64,000 bases of DNA from Budvicia aquatica DSM 5075 = ATCC 35567. Lineage in GTDB: Bacteria; Pseudomonadota; Gammaproteobacteria; Enterobacterales; Enterobacteriaceae. Position numbers and translations under genes: made by a program. The notes beneath the pieces were generated by a model. The model was not told where the DNA came from. It was given only the letters and a program-made list of their open reading frames with translations, and did no database searches. This document shows positions 16,307-27,342 of the stretch, one piece after another; position 1 is the first letter of the stretch; each line of letters opens with the position of its first letter. Where the stretch lies: contig NZ_ATYS01000001.1 of NCBI RefSeq assembly GCF_000427805.1, positions 152 to 64,151 of the forward strand, given 5' to 3'.

Positions 16307-16951
16307 ATGAACGGACCAGATCCAGATAATAAACACCCTATGGAAGGGTTCCCGCAGGTTTGTTACATCAAGAATACGGTCAAAAACCCAAATATCGTTA
16401 TTGGTGAGTATACATATTACGACGATCCGGATAACTCAGAAGATTTTGAAAAAAATGTTCTTTATCACTATCCGTTTATCGGAGATAAACTGCGTATAGG
16501 GAAGTTTTGTGCCATTGCTAAAGGTGTTCGTTTTATTATGAACGGCGCTAATCATAAGCTATCGGGTATCTCAACCTATCCGTTTCAGATATTCGGTAAC
16601 GGCTGGGAAAGAGTCATGCCTGCGCTTAGTGAGTTACCATACAAAGGGGATACCATTGTTGGTAATGATGTATGGATAGGTTATGAAGCGGTAATCATGC
16701 CCGGTATAAAAATAGGCAATGGTGCGATAGTGTCTGCATGTTCGGTTGTTACCAAAGACGTTCCCGCCTATGCCGTTGTTGGTGGTAATCCGGCAAAAGT
16801 ACTTAAATATCGGTTCTCTGAGGAGGTTGTTGCAACGCTGGAAAATATTGCATGGTGGAATTGGCCAATAGATTTTATTACCAAGCATCTACATCATATC
16901 GTGTCAGCAGATGTTGATGCACTGAATGTATGTCATAAGCAAAGAGACTAA
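16307..16951 (+). CDS. Vat-type xenobiotic (streptogramin A) O-acetyltransferase
   Basis: 214 aa from the ATG at 16307, with GGTGA five bases upstream (a TTG four codons earlier has no better site). It is a left-handed beta-helix acyltransferase. The strips YPxx[30 protein letters not shown] (catalytic His), [28 protein letters not shown] and WWNWPI follow Vat(A/D/F) virginiamycin acetyltransferases very closely. The expected reaction is acetyl transfer from acetyl-CoA to the streptogramin A hydroxyl. Chromosomal Vat genes are known in Yersinia. Actual drug specificity is not provable here. It is a distant homolog of the CatB-type enzyme at 56.2 kb. Confidence 0.88.
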   Translation: MNGPDPDNKHPMEGFPQVCYIKNTVKNPNIVIGEYTYYDDPDNSEDFEKNVLYHYPFIGDKLRIGKFCAIAKGVRFIMNGANHKLSGISTYPFQIFGNGWERVMPALSELPYKGDTIVGNDVWIGYEAVIMPGIKIGNGAIVSACSVVTKDVPAYAVVGGNPAKVLKYRFSEEVVATLENIAWWNWPIDFITKHLHHIVSADVDALNVCHKQRD

Positions 16952-17174
16952 TGAGCGTTAATATGAGGACGTAGTCATAAAACGGAATTAATAAAAAGCC
17001 ATTGATATGATATGTAAATCAGATGAATTAAATAGCTATGGTCAAGTAATTTATGCAGCATTCTAACTGATAATGATAGGTGCAAACATTATTCATATTT
17101 CTGCTATTTACACCTTGAGTATTCCGAATATTTATAGCTTAATACAATTAGGTTTATTAATTTACAGGTGAATT

Positions 17175-17369
17175 ATGTCTCAGAAAATGGATCCAATACG
17201 ACAAATTATCGGTGAAATGGTTGTTAAGCTATGTGAAGCAAAGTTACCGATAGACAAGAGTTCAATATCTGAAAAATTGATAAGAGTCACAAATAAAGAG
17301 CCAGCGGGGTCCGAAAGAAACAGGACGGCAACGCTGGCTCTTGATTTTTTAGCTAAAAGTGAAGCCTAG
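17175..17369 (+). CDS. YmgB/AriR-like small protein, copy 1
   Basis: 64 aa. IGEMVVKLCEAKLPIDKSSISEKL has the helix-turn layout of YmgB/AriR biofilm and acid-resistance regulators, and it aligns with the gene at 18253 (LGEAVYALIKREIPIDNNSI), so the two are paralogs. AGGTG lies upstream. The 3' end contains a strong hairpin with a T run inside the coding sequence (17296-17350), so full translation may compete with termination. Family assignment is by eye and moderate. Confidence 0.6.
   Translation: MSQKMDPIRQIIGEMVVKLCEAKLPIDKSSISEKLIRVTNKEPAGSERNRTATLALDFLAKSEA
17296..17350 (+). terminator. Terminator-like hairpin inside the YmgB-like gene
   Basis: AAGAGCCAGCG pairs with CGCTGGCTCTT, with an inner GTCC/GGAC pair, followed by GATTTTTT. 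It lies within the last 25 codons of the gene ending at 17369. Confidence 0.6.
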
Positions 17370-17416
17370 CCTAGCTTTAATTGCCCCAATGGGCTGAATA
17401 AATAAAAGCTCTTTGC

Positions 17417-17446
17417 AGCGGATACCGGTTGGTATCCGCTATGTTT
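17417..17446 (+). terminator. Hairpin downstream of the YmgB-like gene
   Basis: The palindrome AGCGGATACC-GGTT-GGTATCCGCT is perfect. It is followed only by ATGTTTAAAT, so it may be a terminator or a stability element. Confidence 0.5.
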
Positions 17447-17606
17447 AAATATTATGCACTTAAATAACTGCGGTGCTAATACAGCCGGAACATTGACGCC
17501 GACTATTCAGTTACGCTCAATGCAGGATGAAAAGCGACTGAACCATTAGGAATAACACCCGAGAAGAATAGCGAGTGAAAATATTCTGGTGAGATCGCTG
17601 TGAAAA

Positions 17607-17849
17607 TCAGGCGACTGGGTTAATTTTATCTAAGTAAGCAACGGCCGTCTTGGCCAGTGAATTATCTTGGTTGGCTGCCTTTTCAAACCACAATCGTGCC
17701 TTAGTGAAGTCTCTGTCGGTACCATGCCCCATAACATACATGATACCCAGATGAAATTGTTCATCCGCATTTCCCTGCTCAGCTTTCTTTGAGGTCTTTT
17801 TAAATACGTCAGATAATATGGTGGATAGGTTTATATCAGGATTATTCAT
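17607..17849 (-). CDS. Short SEL1-like repeat protein
   Basis: 80 aa from the ATG at 17849; an in-frame ATG further upstream gives a basic extension that does not look like this family. Residues 28-66 form one SEL1/TPR-like repeat (A.QGNADEQFHLGIMYVMGHG, then KARLWFEKAANQDNSLAK), which normally occurs in tandem; only about one and a half are present. Likely cytoplasmic, perhaps a fragment of a longer Sel1 protein or an adaptor. Confidence 0.65.
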   Translation of the reverse strand: MNNPDINLSTILSDVFKKTSKKAEQGNADEQFHLGIMYVMGHGTDRDFTKARLWFEKAANQDNSLAKTAVAYLDKINPVA

Positions 17850-18028
17850 AATAATGGCACCTTGAATTAAACGACATGATTCTAATCTAGCGCTTTTTAT
17901 TCGTTGAGTATACCTCAATGGCCGTTGTGTAAAGAGAGGGGGAACATGAAGGATATTGCTAATGGCAGTCAATAGATAAATTAAAGCCCTCAGATGAAGG
18001 CTTTGATAGATAAATAGGGGGTAATAGG

Positions 18029-18163
18029 TTATTGAGTACTACGCTGTATAGCCTGTCCACCTGCTTCAATATCTTCCCCAACGCCTCGGGTAGTATTACA
18101 GGCTGACAATACCCCACAAAGAATAAGCAAAGATGCTATCGCGACAATACGTTTTCTTAACAT
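18029..18163 (-). CDS. ecnB: Entericidin-family small lipoprotein
   Basis: 44 aa, with GAAGG seven bases before the ATG at 18163. The signal peptide ends with lipobox LSAC, followed by [18 protein letters not shown], the hallmark of entericidin A/B (a bacteriolysis-associated lipoprotein and its antidote). Only one gene of the usual pair is present here, more like EcnB. It is stress-regulated in relatives. Upstream frame extension is not needed. Confidence 0.88.
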   Translation of the reverse strand: MLRKRIVAIASLLILCGVLSACNTTRGVGEDIEAGGQAIQRSTQ

Positions 18164-18252
18164 AGTTATGTTCCTTCTGATAAAGAGATTGAACGCATTA
18201 TTAAGGTTAGTCGTATCTAAGTGAATATTCAAAAATAGACGATATTTTCAGA

Positions 18253-18450
18253 CTAATCTAACAGTTTTAACACGCCGGTAATCAGTTTGTGCTTTCCGAT
18301 GTTATCCGCCGGAATTGCTGCAATCATACCCTGTAGTTCCATTTTTATTGAATTGTTATCTATGGGTATTTCTCTTTTGATCAGTGCGTACACGGCTTCA
18401 CCAAGGAGTTTCATATTATCATTGTGTACGAGAATGTAGCTTGGCTTCAT
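18253..18450 (-). CDS. YmgB/AriR-like small protein, copy 2
   Basis: 65 aa, paralog of the gene at 17175 (shared LGEAVYALI..IPIDNNSI strip). Short helical protein; the family acts as small regulators of biofilm and acid survival. GGAAG precedes the start. It lies next to the entericidin gene, but in E. coli these are not neighbours. Assignment moderate. Confidence 0.6.
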   Translation of the reverse strand: MKPSYILVHNDNMKLLGEAVYALIKREIPIDNNSIKMELQGMIAAIPADNIGKHKLITGVLKLLD

Positions 18451-18640
18451 GGGTATGCTTCCGCAAAATTAAATTTAATTGTGACCAATATAGCACCCAA
18501 CGTTAATGGCAACGATTCATTTTAACCAATGTTAACCTTGAATGGTTAAGTTATGCTCAGCGATGATAAATCTGCAATACAAAAAAGGTTTAAGATATAC
18601 TGGCTCAATGGTATTTGGGTGACAGGGGATTTCACAGGCT

Positions 18641-18874
18641 ATGAAGTTTTATAATGAAGTTGATCATGACGGAGTCAGTACCGATATTTGTTATAGCGTC
18701 TATATTCTTGGCGTTCATCTTCGGGCATCTAAACGCGTAACGCCGCCGGCAACGAAGATTAAACGTGAGCAGGCCAAGAAGGCATTAAGAAAGTCTCTGT
18801 GTAAAACTCGAAAGTTTATTCGTATTCATAAGCTGTCTGAAGATGCCTGGACTGCATTTTGTGATAATGCGTGA
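18641..18874 (+). CDS. Small basic protein of unknown function
   Basis: 77 aa, rich in Lys/Arg in its second half (KIKREQAKKALRKSLCKTRKF). No signal peptide. It starts at an ATG with AGG upstream and is followed by a good terminator at 18902-18926, which supports a real gene. No family recognised. Confidence 0.5.
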   Translation: MKFYNEVDHDGVSTDICYSVYILGVHLRASKRVTPPATKIKREQAKKALRKSLCKTRKFIRIHKLSEDAWTAFCDNA

Positions 18875-18901
18875 AGGCCAGAGCGTTCTATTCGTTATCG
18901 G

Positions 18902-18926
18902 AGCTCTGTAACCACAGAGCTTTTTA
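18902..18926 (+). terminator. Intrinsic terminator after the small basic protein gene
   Basis: AGCTCTGT-AACC-ACAGAGCT followed by TTTTT. Confidence 0.75.
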
Positions 18927-19427
18927 TCAATAAATGCGAATACGTTTAAACTTTCCGTAATGGCCACTTCCCATTAAACAGCGCTGATTATTATCTCTTT
19001 CCTTCTAATTCAATATTATTTAATAACAGATCATGTATCAGGCTTATCACTCGACAGCTCTATTTTTTATGCCCGCGAACAATATTACCCGGTGATAACC
19101 ACCTTGTTGTAAGAGAGATAAGTGAGATTCGAGCAAGAGATATTTGGCCACATAACAACTGATGTTGAAATCGAAAGGTGATTATACCGCTGTGAGTGGC
19201 TAAATTTAGGGAATAAAGGCAGAGAATTGTCACGGTTAGCTAATGGGGTAATGGCTAATAACATTTTGATTTATAGTGAAATATTTAAGGCTTAAAACTA
19301 ATGTCACTATGAAATTAATTGGTGAATAATTAGAAGTTTCGCCTAACAGCACCTATCCTTAAACAAGTAATAATAAAATACGACGAATTATTTTTCCTTG
19401 AATAAATGATGTATCGGAGGTGTGTAT
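18927..19427. other. Intergenic region
   Basis: About 500 bases without a convincing gene on either strand; A/T-rich. It should contain the promoter of the YmgE-like gene near its right end, where GGAGG (19416-19420) is the ribosome site. Confidence 0.5.
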
Positions 19428-19676
19428 ATGGGTTTCATCGCTTGGATCGTACTGGGCTTAATTGTGGGCATATTAGCTAAATGGCTGATGCCCGGACCCG
19501 ATGGCGGTGGCTTTATCATGACCGTAATTTTAGGCATTGTCGGGGCAATGGTCGGGGGATTTATCAGTTCATTCTTCGGTTTTGGTACCGTAGACGGTTT
19601 CAATCTGGGTAGTATGGTTATCGCTGTACTTGGTGCAATGTTAGTGCTGTTTGTTTACCGCAAACTCCAGAGATAA
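19428..19676 (+). CDS. GlsB/YeaQ/YmgE-family stress membrane protein
   Basis: 82 aa from the ATG at 19428, seven bases after GGAGG. Three hydrophobic segments with GLIVGILAKWLMPGPDGGG and ILGIVGAMVGGFI are the family pattern (transglycosylase-associated protein). It is a small inner membrane protein, usually under stress control (RpoS in E. coli); the biochemical role is not known. Confidence 0.93.
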   Translation: MGFIAWIVLGLIVGILAKWLMPGPDGGGFIMTVILGIVGAMVGGFISSFFGFGTVDGFNLGSMVIAVLGAMLVLFVYRKLQR

Positions 19677-19697
19677 GTTTTCAGTCATCTTTATTGT

Positions 19698-19730
19698 AAA
19701 GCCGCCGGTTTTATCAAAACCGGCGGCTTT
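19698..19730. terminator. Bidirectional terminator between ymgE-like gene and pth
   Basis: AAAGCCGCCGGTTTT and AAAACCGGCGGCTTT form a 15-bp stem with an A/T end on both strands, between convergent genes. Confidence 0.85.
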
Positions 19731-19745
19731 ATATTTCGACTACCT

Positions 19746-20336
19746 TCAGGCCGTTGCTTTAAATGAATGCAACCGGTTCATGGCCTTAGTGGCATCTTCT
19801 TTAATCAATATATCGGTACAGCGTACCGCTTCATCAATCGCTTCATCTATCATCTTTTGTTCGCTTTGTGGTGGCTTACCCAAAACGAATCCGGTGACTT
19901 TATTTTTATCGCCGGGATGACCGATACCAATTCTTAAGCGGTAGAAGTTAGGGTTATTACTGAATTTATTGGTGATATCTTTTAAACCATTATGACCGCC
20001 GTTGCCGCCACCCAACTTAAGTTTTGCCACGCCGGGCGGCAGATCCAGTTCATCATGAGCAACTAAAATTTCTTCGGGAGCGATACGAAAAAAGCCGGCC
20101 ATAGCCAGCACCGACTTGCCGCTCAAATTCATAAAGGTCGTCGGGACCAGCAGGCGAATATCCTGACCGTCAATATTTAACCGCGCCGTGTAACCAAAAA
20201 ATTTAGCTTCTTCTTTCAGCGACTGATTGTGGCGTTCAGCCAGTAGGTCAACGTACCAGGCTCCGGCATTATGACGGGTCTGGGCATATTCAGCCCCCGG
20301 ATTGGCTAAGCCAACGATTAATTTAATGCTACTCAC
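19746..20336 (-). CDS. pth: Peptidyl-tRNA hydrolase
   Basis: 196 aa (E. coli 194). It cleaves peptidyl-tRNAs released from stalled ribosomes. The N-terminus [24 protein letters not shown] holds the catalytic His of TRHNAG (residue about 22); [19 protein letters not shown] (with the catalytic Asp) and [13 protein letters not shown] follow. Cytoplasmic. In E. coli it is followed by ychF, but here an accessory block separates them, and a strong terminator lies 15 bases after the stop. Confidence 0.98.
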   Translation of the reverse strand: MSSIKLIVGLANPGAEYAQTRHNAGAWYVDLLAERHNQSLKEEAKFFGYTARLNIDGQDIRLLVPTTFMNLSGKSVLAMAGFFRIAPEEILVAHDELDLPPGVAKLKLGGGNGGHNGLKDITNKFSNNPNFYRLRIGIGHPGDKNKVTGFVLGKPPQSEQKMIDEAIDEAVRCTDILIKEDATKAMNRLHSFKATA

Positions 20337-20715
20337 GATCTATTCCTACTAACAAGATGGTGCATCAGGAGCATCTCTACGCTAAGACTCAGTTCAGGGA
20401 TGCCAAATTATAAGCGTGCCATTTTACCCTCTCTGACCTGAATCACAAAATATGCTGATAATTGATAGGGTAGGTAAGCGTCGAAGAAAAATAACATTTT
20501 GATATTTAAAAATATTAGATGCTTATTAATAGAGTTTTCATTGGTGAATACGGCAATTAAATTTTTTGAAAGGAAATGTAAGCAAATCGTAAAGAACATC
20601 CCCAGCCTGTGATCGACACCACACTAATAATAAGCCTGGTTGCCTATACTCATAACAAATGTGTGGTTAAGCAGAATCACATCCTCACTTCAGTAGGCCA
20701 TCAATGGAGGTTCTT
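20337..20715. other. Divergent promoter region between pth and ychH
   Basis: About 380 bases without a gene. It holds outward promoters for pth and ychH. CRP-regulated ychH promoters are known in E. coli, but I do not see an unmistakable site here. Confidence 0.5.
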
Positions 20716-20991
20716 ATGAAACGCAAAACAGCAGTCGCACTCGGAAATACCCTCATGGGAATTGGTCTGGTTTCTATGGTTGGCGGCGTTGCTTTTACCG
20801 TTCTGGGCATGATGAAAGACTTTGTTCTGGCCGGCTCTTTGGCTCACTTACCGGTAATGGGCATTTTCGTTGGTGCTTTAATCTGGTTGGTCGGTGCGCG
20901 TATTAGCGGACGGGAAAGGGTTGCGGAACGTTATTGGTGGATCAAGCACTGCGATCGTAACAACAACGGCTATAGGCATAAACACTTATAG
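20716..20991 (+). CDS. ychH: Stress-induced membrane protein YchH
   Basis: 91 aa from the ATG at 20716, with GGAGG 6 bases upstream (the earlier in-frame ATG overlaps that site). Two transmembrane segments, MGIGLVSMVGGVAFTVLGMM and a second near 48-68, then a basic tail with GARISGRERVAERYWWIKHCD, as in YchH. Inner membrane; role in stress adaptation. In E. coli dauA lies between ychH and prs; here it does not. Confidence 0.92.
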   Translation: MKRKTAVALGNTLMGIGLVSMVGGVAFTVLGMMKDFVLAGSLAHLPVMGIFVGALIWLVGARISGRERVAERYWWIKHCDRNNNGYRHKHL

Positions 20992-21118
20992 TGTGTCTGT
21001 CGTGACGCTTATAGACGGTCAGGTTACAGAAGAGATATGCAGTCAGAGCTTGATATAGTCAGCTTGTACTGAAGTGACAGGGTTGAAGTGAGCCAAATTT
21101 AACTAACCATTCAGCAGT

Positions 21119-21158
21119 AAAAAACCCGCTATTCATTAGATGAACAGCGGGTTTTTTT
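21119..21158. terminator. Bidirectional terminator between ychH and prs
   Basis: ACCCGCT..TTCAT-TAG-ATGAA..AGCGGGT with A residues before and seven T residues after, so it can work for both convergent genes. Confidence 0.85.
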
Positions 21159-21174
21159 GTCGAACTAATTTCTG

Positions 21175-22158
<984 letters not shown>

Positions 22159-22272
22159 TCAAGAAGATAGACTAAATCTAACTCATAAATGATATACGAA
22201 AACAGAGAACACTTAATACGGTAAACAGCGCTGACTCCGAGGGTAGCTTTGGTTACCGTATTAAAGTAGAAC

Positions 22273-23112
22273 TCATTCTTGCCTTGAGAGTACGGTCTGC
22301 AACGGGGAGGTATTAATTCCTCGCGCAACAAATCCATGTAACCACTCAGGGGCTTTTTTTAATACATCACGGGCCGCAGATTCTGTATCGAATTCGGCAA
22401 ATACACAAGCGCCGGTTCCAGTTAATCGTGACGGGGCATATTCTAACAGCCAAGAAATGAGCTGTTCAACCTCGGGGAACCTTTTTCTTGCGATTGGTTC
22501 ACAATCATTGGAAAAAGGGGCGTTTAAAAGCGTTAATAATGAACGTTTTGGTGTATTTCTGATTAATTCCGCATCGGAAAAAATAATTGGGGTCGGAATA
22601 TGAACGCCCGGATGAGCAACGAGGTACCATTTTTCTTGTGGATTGGCCGGTTGAAGTTTTTCTCCAACGCCTTCGGCAAACGCAGAATGACCAAAAATAA
22701 ATACCGGAACGTCGGCACCCAAAGTTAATCCAATTTCACATAGCTGTTCAACTGACAGGCCACATTGCCATAAATGATTGAGGGCAACTAAGACCGTTGC
22801 CGCATTTGATGAGCCACCGCCCAAACCGCCGCCCATGGGCAGAACTTTATTAATCGAAATATCTGCGCCCAACGGTGCTGAACTATACGACTTTAGCAAT
22901 CTGGCCGCACGGACAATCAGGTTACTTTCATCGGGTACGCCATCAATGGGGGTTAACAGGCAAATTTCACCGTCATCACGCAATGCAAAGTTTAGCGTAT
23001 CGCCATAGTCGATAAACTGGAATAAGGTCTGCAAGTCATGGTAGCCGTCGGCACGGCGGCCGGTGATATAGAGGAATAAATTGAGCTTAGCGGGAGAGGG
23101 CCAGTTCACCAT
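22273..23112 (-). CDS. ispE: 4-diphosphocytidyl-2-C-methyl-D-erythritol kinase
   Basis: 279 aa. GHMP kinase of the MEP isoprenoid pathway. The substrate-binding N-terminus is [27 protein letters not shown] and the ATP loop is [18 protein letters not shown] (about residues 91-108); [11 protein letters not shown] is near the C-terminus. Its ATG overlaps the lolB stop by one base (TAATG), so the two are translationally coupled. Confidence 0.97.
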   Translation of the reverse strand: MVNWPSPAKLNLFLYITGRRADGYHDLQTLFQFIDYGDTLNFALRDDGEICLLTPIDGVPDESNLIVRAARLLKSYSSAPLGADISINKVLPMGGGLGGGSSNAATVLVALNHLWQCGLSVEQLCEIGLTLGADVPVFIFGHSAFAEGVGEKLQPANPQEKWYLVAHPGVHIPTPIIFSDAELIRNTPKRSLLTLLNAPFSNDCEPIARKRFPEVEQLISWLLEYAPSRLTGTGACVFAEFDTESAARDVLKKAPEWLHGFVARGINTSPLQTVLSRQE

Positions 23113-23738
23113 TATTTCAGCGTCCAGTTATCCATTTTCAATTTAATGCGGTCATCACCGTGAACAATCTCTAGCAGACCAGGAAGCGCCGGTTTGCTAT
23201 TGGTATCATACTTTTGGTAATCAACCGTCCAAACTTCGCCGCCCTGAGTGAGGGAGATTTTTTGCAGGCGGCCTTCAGGCGTTAGGGTAAATTCTTTCGC
23301 TCCGGCAGGTAAACCCAGCATCCACTGGCGCATATTATTCAGTGGAATATTCATGCCGGTCATTTCTTGAATCATTTTCTCAGCATCATCACTGATATAG
23401 CGCTGACCTTTATCATCCGTTAACTGGACCAAGCCGGGTTGAACGTTAAGTTCCATTACCGTATTACCTAGCGGATTTGTTAACAATAGGCGGTAGCGCT
23501 CAGGCTCGTCCTGCTGCCAGAAGAAACGGGCATAAACTTTTTGCGATGAATTTATATAGGCGAATGAACCACGGGTCTGATATTGCGTCAGCGCTGTAAC
23601 CTGTTTTTGGTGCTGCTGCCATTCCGGTGAAGAGGTGGTTGTGGTGCTATCAGTTGTACCCGTAAGGGTACACGCGGTTAATAACACGCTCGCCAATGGG
23701 ATTAGTTTTAAAAATGTAGTGGTCCGTATATATGCCAT
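23112..23738 (-). CDS. lolB: Outer membrane lipoprotein receptor LolB
   Basis: 208 aa from the ATG at 23738; an upstream in-frame ATG would add an unlikely extension before the signal peptide. Lipobox LLTAC ends the signal peptide. The body matches E. coli LolB through [33 protein letters not shown] and KLKMDNW at the end. It receives lipoproteins from LolA and inserts them in the outer membrane. It is divergent from hemA. Confidence 0.95.
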   Translation of the reverse strand: MAYIRTTTFLKLIPLASVLLTACTLTGTTDSTTTTSSPEWQQHQKQVTALTQYQTRGSFAYINSSQKVYARFFWQQDEPERYRLLLTNPLGNTVMELNVQPGLVQLTDDKGQRYISDDAEKMIQEMTGMNIPLNNMRQWMLGLPAGAKEFTLTPEGRLQKISLTQGGEVWTVDYQKYDTNSKPALPGLLEIVHGDDRIKLKMDNWTLK

Positions 23739-23962
23739 GATGTTCTCGCCGATATCCTGTCTGTAGCCGATAACGCTAATAGCCTGACGGCCAAACGTCA
23801 ATCGTATTATTAAATCCGAATAAACTATACCTATTTAGACGTATTTCATCTTGCCAACGCGGTGCTGGGGAATGTGTCGCTTTTATTGATTGTCTGCATC
23901 AAGTAGAATGGACGCTCAAACCGTGAATCAATGAATGAAAGAACTATAATAATAGCCGTTTA

Positions 23963-25225
23963 ATGACCCTGCTTGCACTTGGAATCAACCATAAAACCGC
24001 CCCTGTATCATTAAGAGAACGTGTTACTTTTTCTCCGGATACGCTGGGTGATGCATTACAAAGCCTTCACCAACAGCCGTTGGTGCAGGGCGGTGTTGTG
24101 CTGTCTACCTGTAACCGAACTGAACTCTACTTAAGCGTTGAACAAGATGACAATGCTCTACAGCAATTAGTTAATTGGCTGTGCCAGTATCATAAGTTAT
24201 CACTGGATGATTTAAAGAAAAGCCTTTACTGGCATCAGGGTATTGATGCGGTTAATCATCTGATGCGGGTCTCTTGCGGGCTGGATTCTTTAGTGCTCGG
24301 TGAACCTCAGATTTTAGGCCAGGTAAAAAAAGCCTTTGCCGAGTCTCAGGAACGGCACAAGCTTAATACTGAGCTGGAACGGTTGTTCCATAAGTCATTT
24401 TCAGTAGCAAAACGGGTTCGGACTGAAACGGATATTGGCTCCAGTGCCGTTTCCGTTGCCTTTGCCGCCTGTTCTTTGGCCCGCCAGATCTTTGAATCGA
24501 TGTCTGAAGTCAACGTTCTGTTAGTCGGCGCCGGTGAAACTATTGAACTGGTGGCCCGCTATTTGCGCGAACATCAGGTTAAGAAAATGGTGATTGCCAA
24601 CCGGACTCGCGAACGCGCTCAAGTATTGGCTGATGAAGTTCAGGCCGAAGCTATTACGCTGCCTGAAATTGATGAGCGTTTATATAAAGCCGATATCATC
24701 ATTAGTTCGACCGCCAGTCCGCTACCTATAATCGGAAAAGGCATGGTTGAACGCTCGCTGAAAGCCCGACGTAATCAGCCGATGTTATTTATCGATATTG
24801 CCGTTCCGCGCGATATTGAACCTGAAGTTGGTAAACTCTCTAACGTTTATCTGTATACCGTTGATGACCTGCATGCCATTATTGAGCACAACTTGTCTCA
24901 GCGAAAAGCGGCGGCCGTTCAGGCCGAAGATATTGTTAAGCAAGAAAGCTTAAACTTCATGGAGTGGATGCGTTCGCAATCAGCGGTGTCCTCGATCCGT
25001 GATTACCGCTCTATGGCGGATAATATCCGCGAAGAGCTGGTTGAAAAAACCCTTATTGCTATTCAGCAGGGCGCAGATGTCGAAAGTGCGGTTAACGATC
25101 TTTCGCGTAAGCTGACCAATCGATTGATTCACGCTCCAACCAAATCACTTCAGAAAGCGGCCAGTAGCGGCGATCTGGAACAGTTAAATTTACTACGAGA
25201 TAGCCTCGGGCTGGATCAATGTTAG
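23963..25225 (+). CDS. hemA: Glutamyl-tRNA reductase
   Basis: 420 aa (E. coli 418). It reduces glutamyl-tRNA to glutamate-1-semialdehyde, the first step of heme synthesis. The catalytic Cys50 lies in [34 protein letters not shown], the NADPH-binding [17 protein letters not shown], and a dimerisation helix at the C-terminus follow. The N-terminal [14 protein letters not shown] includes the region whose proteolysis controls HemA levels in enterics. It is the first gene of the hemA-prfA-prmC run. Confidence 0.98.
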   Translation: MTLLALGINHKTAPVSLRERVTFSPDTLGDALQSLHQQPLVQGGVVLSTCNRTELYLSVEQDDNALQQLVNWLCQYHKLSLDDLKKSLYWHQGIDAVNHLMRVSCGLDSLVLGEPQILGQVKKAFAESQERHKLNTELERLFHKSFSVAKRVRTETDIGSSAVSVAFAACSLARQIFESMSEVNVLLVGAGETIELVARYLREHQVKKMVIANRTRERAQVLADEVQAEAITLPEIDERLYKADIIISSTASPLPIIGKGMVERSLKARRNQPMLFIDIAVPRDIEPEVGKLSNVYLYTVDDLHAIIEHNLSQRKAAAVQAEDIVKQESLNFMEWMRSQSAVSSIRDYRSMADNIREELVEKTLIAIQQGADVESAVNDLSRKLTNRLIHAPTKSLQKAASSGDLEQLNLLRDSLGLDQC

Positions 25226-25255
25226 TTTCCTTTTATTCATAGGGTTTAGGCACGC

Positions 25256-26341
25256 ATGAAACCTTCTATTATTGCTAAATTAGAAGCTTTACAAGAGCGT
25301 CATGAAGAAGTTCAGGCGCATTTAGGTGATGCAGACGTTATCGCCGATCAGGACCGTTTTCGGGCACTTTCCCGCGAATATGCTCAGTTAGGTGATGTTA
25401 CGGCATGTTTTAGCCAGTGGCAGCAGGTTCAGGAAGATTTAGCAACGGCTGAAATGATGCTAAGCGATCCTGAAATGCGCGATATGGCCCAGGAAGAAAT
25501 TAATCAGGCTAAGCAAAGAACAGAAGAGCTCGAGCAACAACTACAGGTTCTTTTACTGCCCAAAGATCCTAATGATGAGCGCGGTTGCTTTCTGGAAGTT
25601 CGGGCCGGTACCGGCGGCGATGAAGCGGCTATTTTTGCCGGTGACTTATTCCGTATGTACAGCCGTTATGCTGAAACCCGTCGTTGGCGGGTAGAGATTA
25701 TCAGCGCCAACGAAGGTGAACATGGCGGTTATAAGGAAGTGATTGCGAAAGTTTCTGGCGATGGTGTTTATGGCAACCTGAAGTTTGAATCCGGCGGGCA
25801 TCGGGTTCAGCGAGTGCCTGAAACAGAATCCCAAGGGCGTATTCACACGTCGGCCTGTACTGTTGCCGTAATGCCTGAAATCCCAGAGGCTGAGCTTCCT
25901 GATATTAATCCGTCAGATCTAAAAATAGATACGTTCCGTTCCTCCGGAGCGGGTGGTCAGCACGTTAATACCACCGACTCAGCGATTCGTATTACCCACT
26001 TACCTACCGGTATCGTGGTTGAATGCCAGGATGAGCGTTCCCAGCATAAGAATAAGGCAAAGGCTTTATCCGTTTTGGGTGCCAGAATTCGCGCGGCTGA
26101 AATAGCCAAACGTCAGTCAGAAGAAGCATCAACCCGTCGTAACCTGTTGGGTACCGGCGATCGCTCTGACCGTAACCGTACCTATAACTTCCCGCAGGGA
26201 AGGGTGACCGATCATCGCATTAACCTGACCGTTTACCGTTTAGACGAAGTGATGGAAGGGAAGTTGGATATGTTGATTCAGCCTATTGTTCAGGAATATC
26301 AGGCGGATCAGTTGGCAGCACTTTCCGAACAAGACGCATGA
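25256..26341 (+). CDS. prfA: Peptide chain release factor 1
   Basis: 361 aa. It recognises UAA and UAG. The peptidyl-hydrolysis motif GGQ is in [15 protein letters not shown] (near residue 235). The codon-recognition tripeptide is PET within [18 protein letters not shown], where E. coli has PAT, still P-x-T. An RGD-like coil and the tail follow the standard. The gene starts 30 bases after hemA and overlaps prmC by four bases, which suits coupled expression with the enzyme that methylates this factor's glutamine. Confidence 0.98.
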   Translation: MKPSIIAKLEALQERHEEVQAHLGDADVIADQDRFRALSREYAQLGDVTACFSQWQQVQEDLATAEMMLSDPEMRDMAQEEINQAKQRTEELEQQLQVLLLPKDPNDERGCFLEVRAGTGGDEAAIFAGDLFRMYSRYAETRRWRVEIISANEGEHGGYKEVIAKVSGDGVYGNLKFESGGHRVQRVPETESQGRIHTSACTVAVMPEIPEAELPDINPSDLKIDTFRSSGAGGQHVNTTDSAIRITHLPTGIVVECQDERSQHKNKAKALSVLGARIRAAEIAKRQSEEASTRRNLLGTGDRSDRNRTYNFPQGRVTDHRINLTVYRLDEVMEGKLDMLIQPIVQEYQADQLAALSEQDA

Positions 26342-27174
26342 CTTTTAATCAATGGTTAGAACAAGCTATCGCCAGGCTAGACGGTGGCGATAGCCCTAAG
26401 CGCGATGCGGAAATTTTGCTCGGTTTTGTCACCGGGAAAACCCGCACCTTTTTAATGGCATTTAGCGAGACCTTACTTACACCGGCACAAGCGTCAGTGT
26501 TAGATGAACTGTTGGTGAGAAGAGAGCAAGGGGAGCCGATTGCTTATCTGGTGGGAACCCGAGAGTTCTGGTCGCTGATGCTGAAAGTCTCACCAGTTAC
26601 GCTTATCCCTCGTCCAGATACTGAAAAACTGGTTGAGCTGGCGCTGGAGCGTTTACCGACAATCGATTGTGATATTCTGGATTTAGGCACAGGTACCGGG
26701 GCGATTGCTTTGGCCTTGGGCAGCGAACGTCCCGATTGCTCAATTACGGGGATTGATTATCAGCCGGAAGCTATCGCTCTGGCTCAGGATAATGCCGATA
26801 ATCTGAATATTAATAACGTTCATTTTGTTCAGGGTGACTGGTTTACGCCACTGACTGAGTGCTATTTTGATATGATTGTTAGCAATCCCCCTTATATTGA
26901 TGAAGAAGATCCTCATCTGTCTCAGGGTGATGTTCGCTATGAGCCCGACAGTGCACTTATCTCTGCTCAGCAGGGTTTTGCTGACCTTCAGCACATTATT
27001 GAAAGTGCGCCAGAGTATCTTAAGCCCGGAGGCTGGTTATTGCTGGAACATGGCTGGACCCAAGGTGAACAAGTGCGTGGATTATTCAAACAGCATAATT
27101 TTGAACTGATCGCCACGCATCTGGACTACGGCGGCAATGAGCGTGTTACGCTGGGCCGTTGGTTCAAACACTGA
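26338..27174 (+). CDS. prmC: Release factor glutamine methyltransferase
   Basis: 278 aa. Methylates the GGQ glutamine of RF1 and RF2 using SAM. The SAM-binding [13 protein letters not shown] is near residues 113-125, and the catalytic NPPY is in [15 protein letters not shown] (about 181-184). An N-terminal helical domain binds the release factor. Start overlaps the prfA stop (ATGA). Confidence 0.98.
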   Translation: MTFNQWLEQAIARLDGGDSPKRDAEILLGFVTGKTRTFLMAFSETLLTPAQASVLDELLVRREQGEPIAYLVGTREFWSLMLKVSPVTLIPRPDTEKLVELALERLPTIDCDILDLGTGTGAIALALGSERPDCSITGIDYQPEAIALAQDNADNLNINNVHFVQGDWFTPLTECYFDMIVSNPPYIDEEDPHLSQGDVRYEPDSALISAQQGFADLQHIIESAPEYLKPGGWLLLEHGWTQGEQVRGLFKQHNFELIATHLDYGGNERVTLGRWFKH

Positions 27175-27179
27175 TACTT

Positions 27180-27308
27180 TATACCCGTAATCCTTTAGGT
27201 TGCATTTTTGTTGGCGGTGCTCACTTGTCCGAATCACTTACCTGAGTAAGCTCATCGGGACTGGTTCTCTTGCTGCCGCAATGCAATTCGAAATATTTTG
27301 GGTATATA
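27180..27308. repeat. Palindromic intergenic repeat (Yersinia palindrome-like)
   Basis: An imperfect inverted repeat of about 128 bases. Ends ATACCC / GGGTAT pair, TTGCAT pairs with ATGCAA, and the centre CCGAATCACTTAC-CTGA-GTAAGCTCATCGG forms a hairpin. The sequence resembles a repeat family common in Yersinia intergenic regions (YPAL-like, recalled not searched). It lies between prmC and sirB2 and would be transcribed as a long hairpin in the shared message. Confidence 0.65.
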
Positions 27309-27342
27309 AACGTTAAAAACCGATAAACAGGAATTGCTCCCT

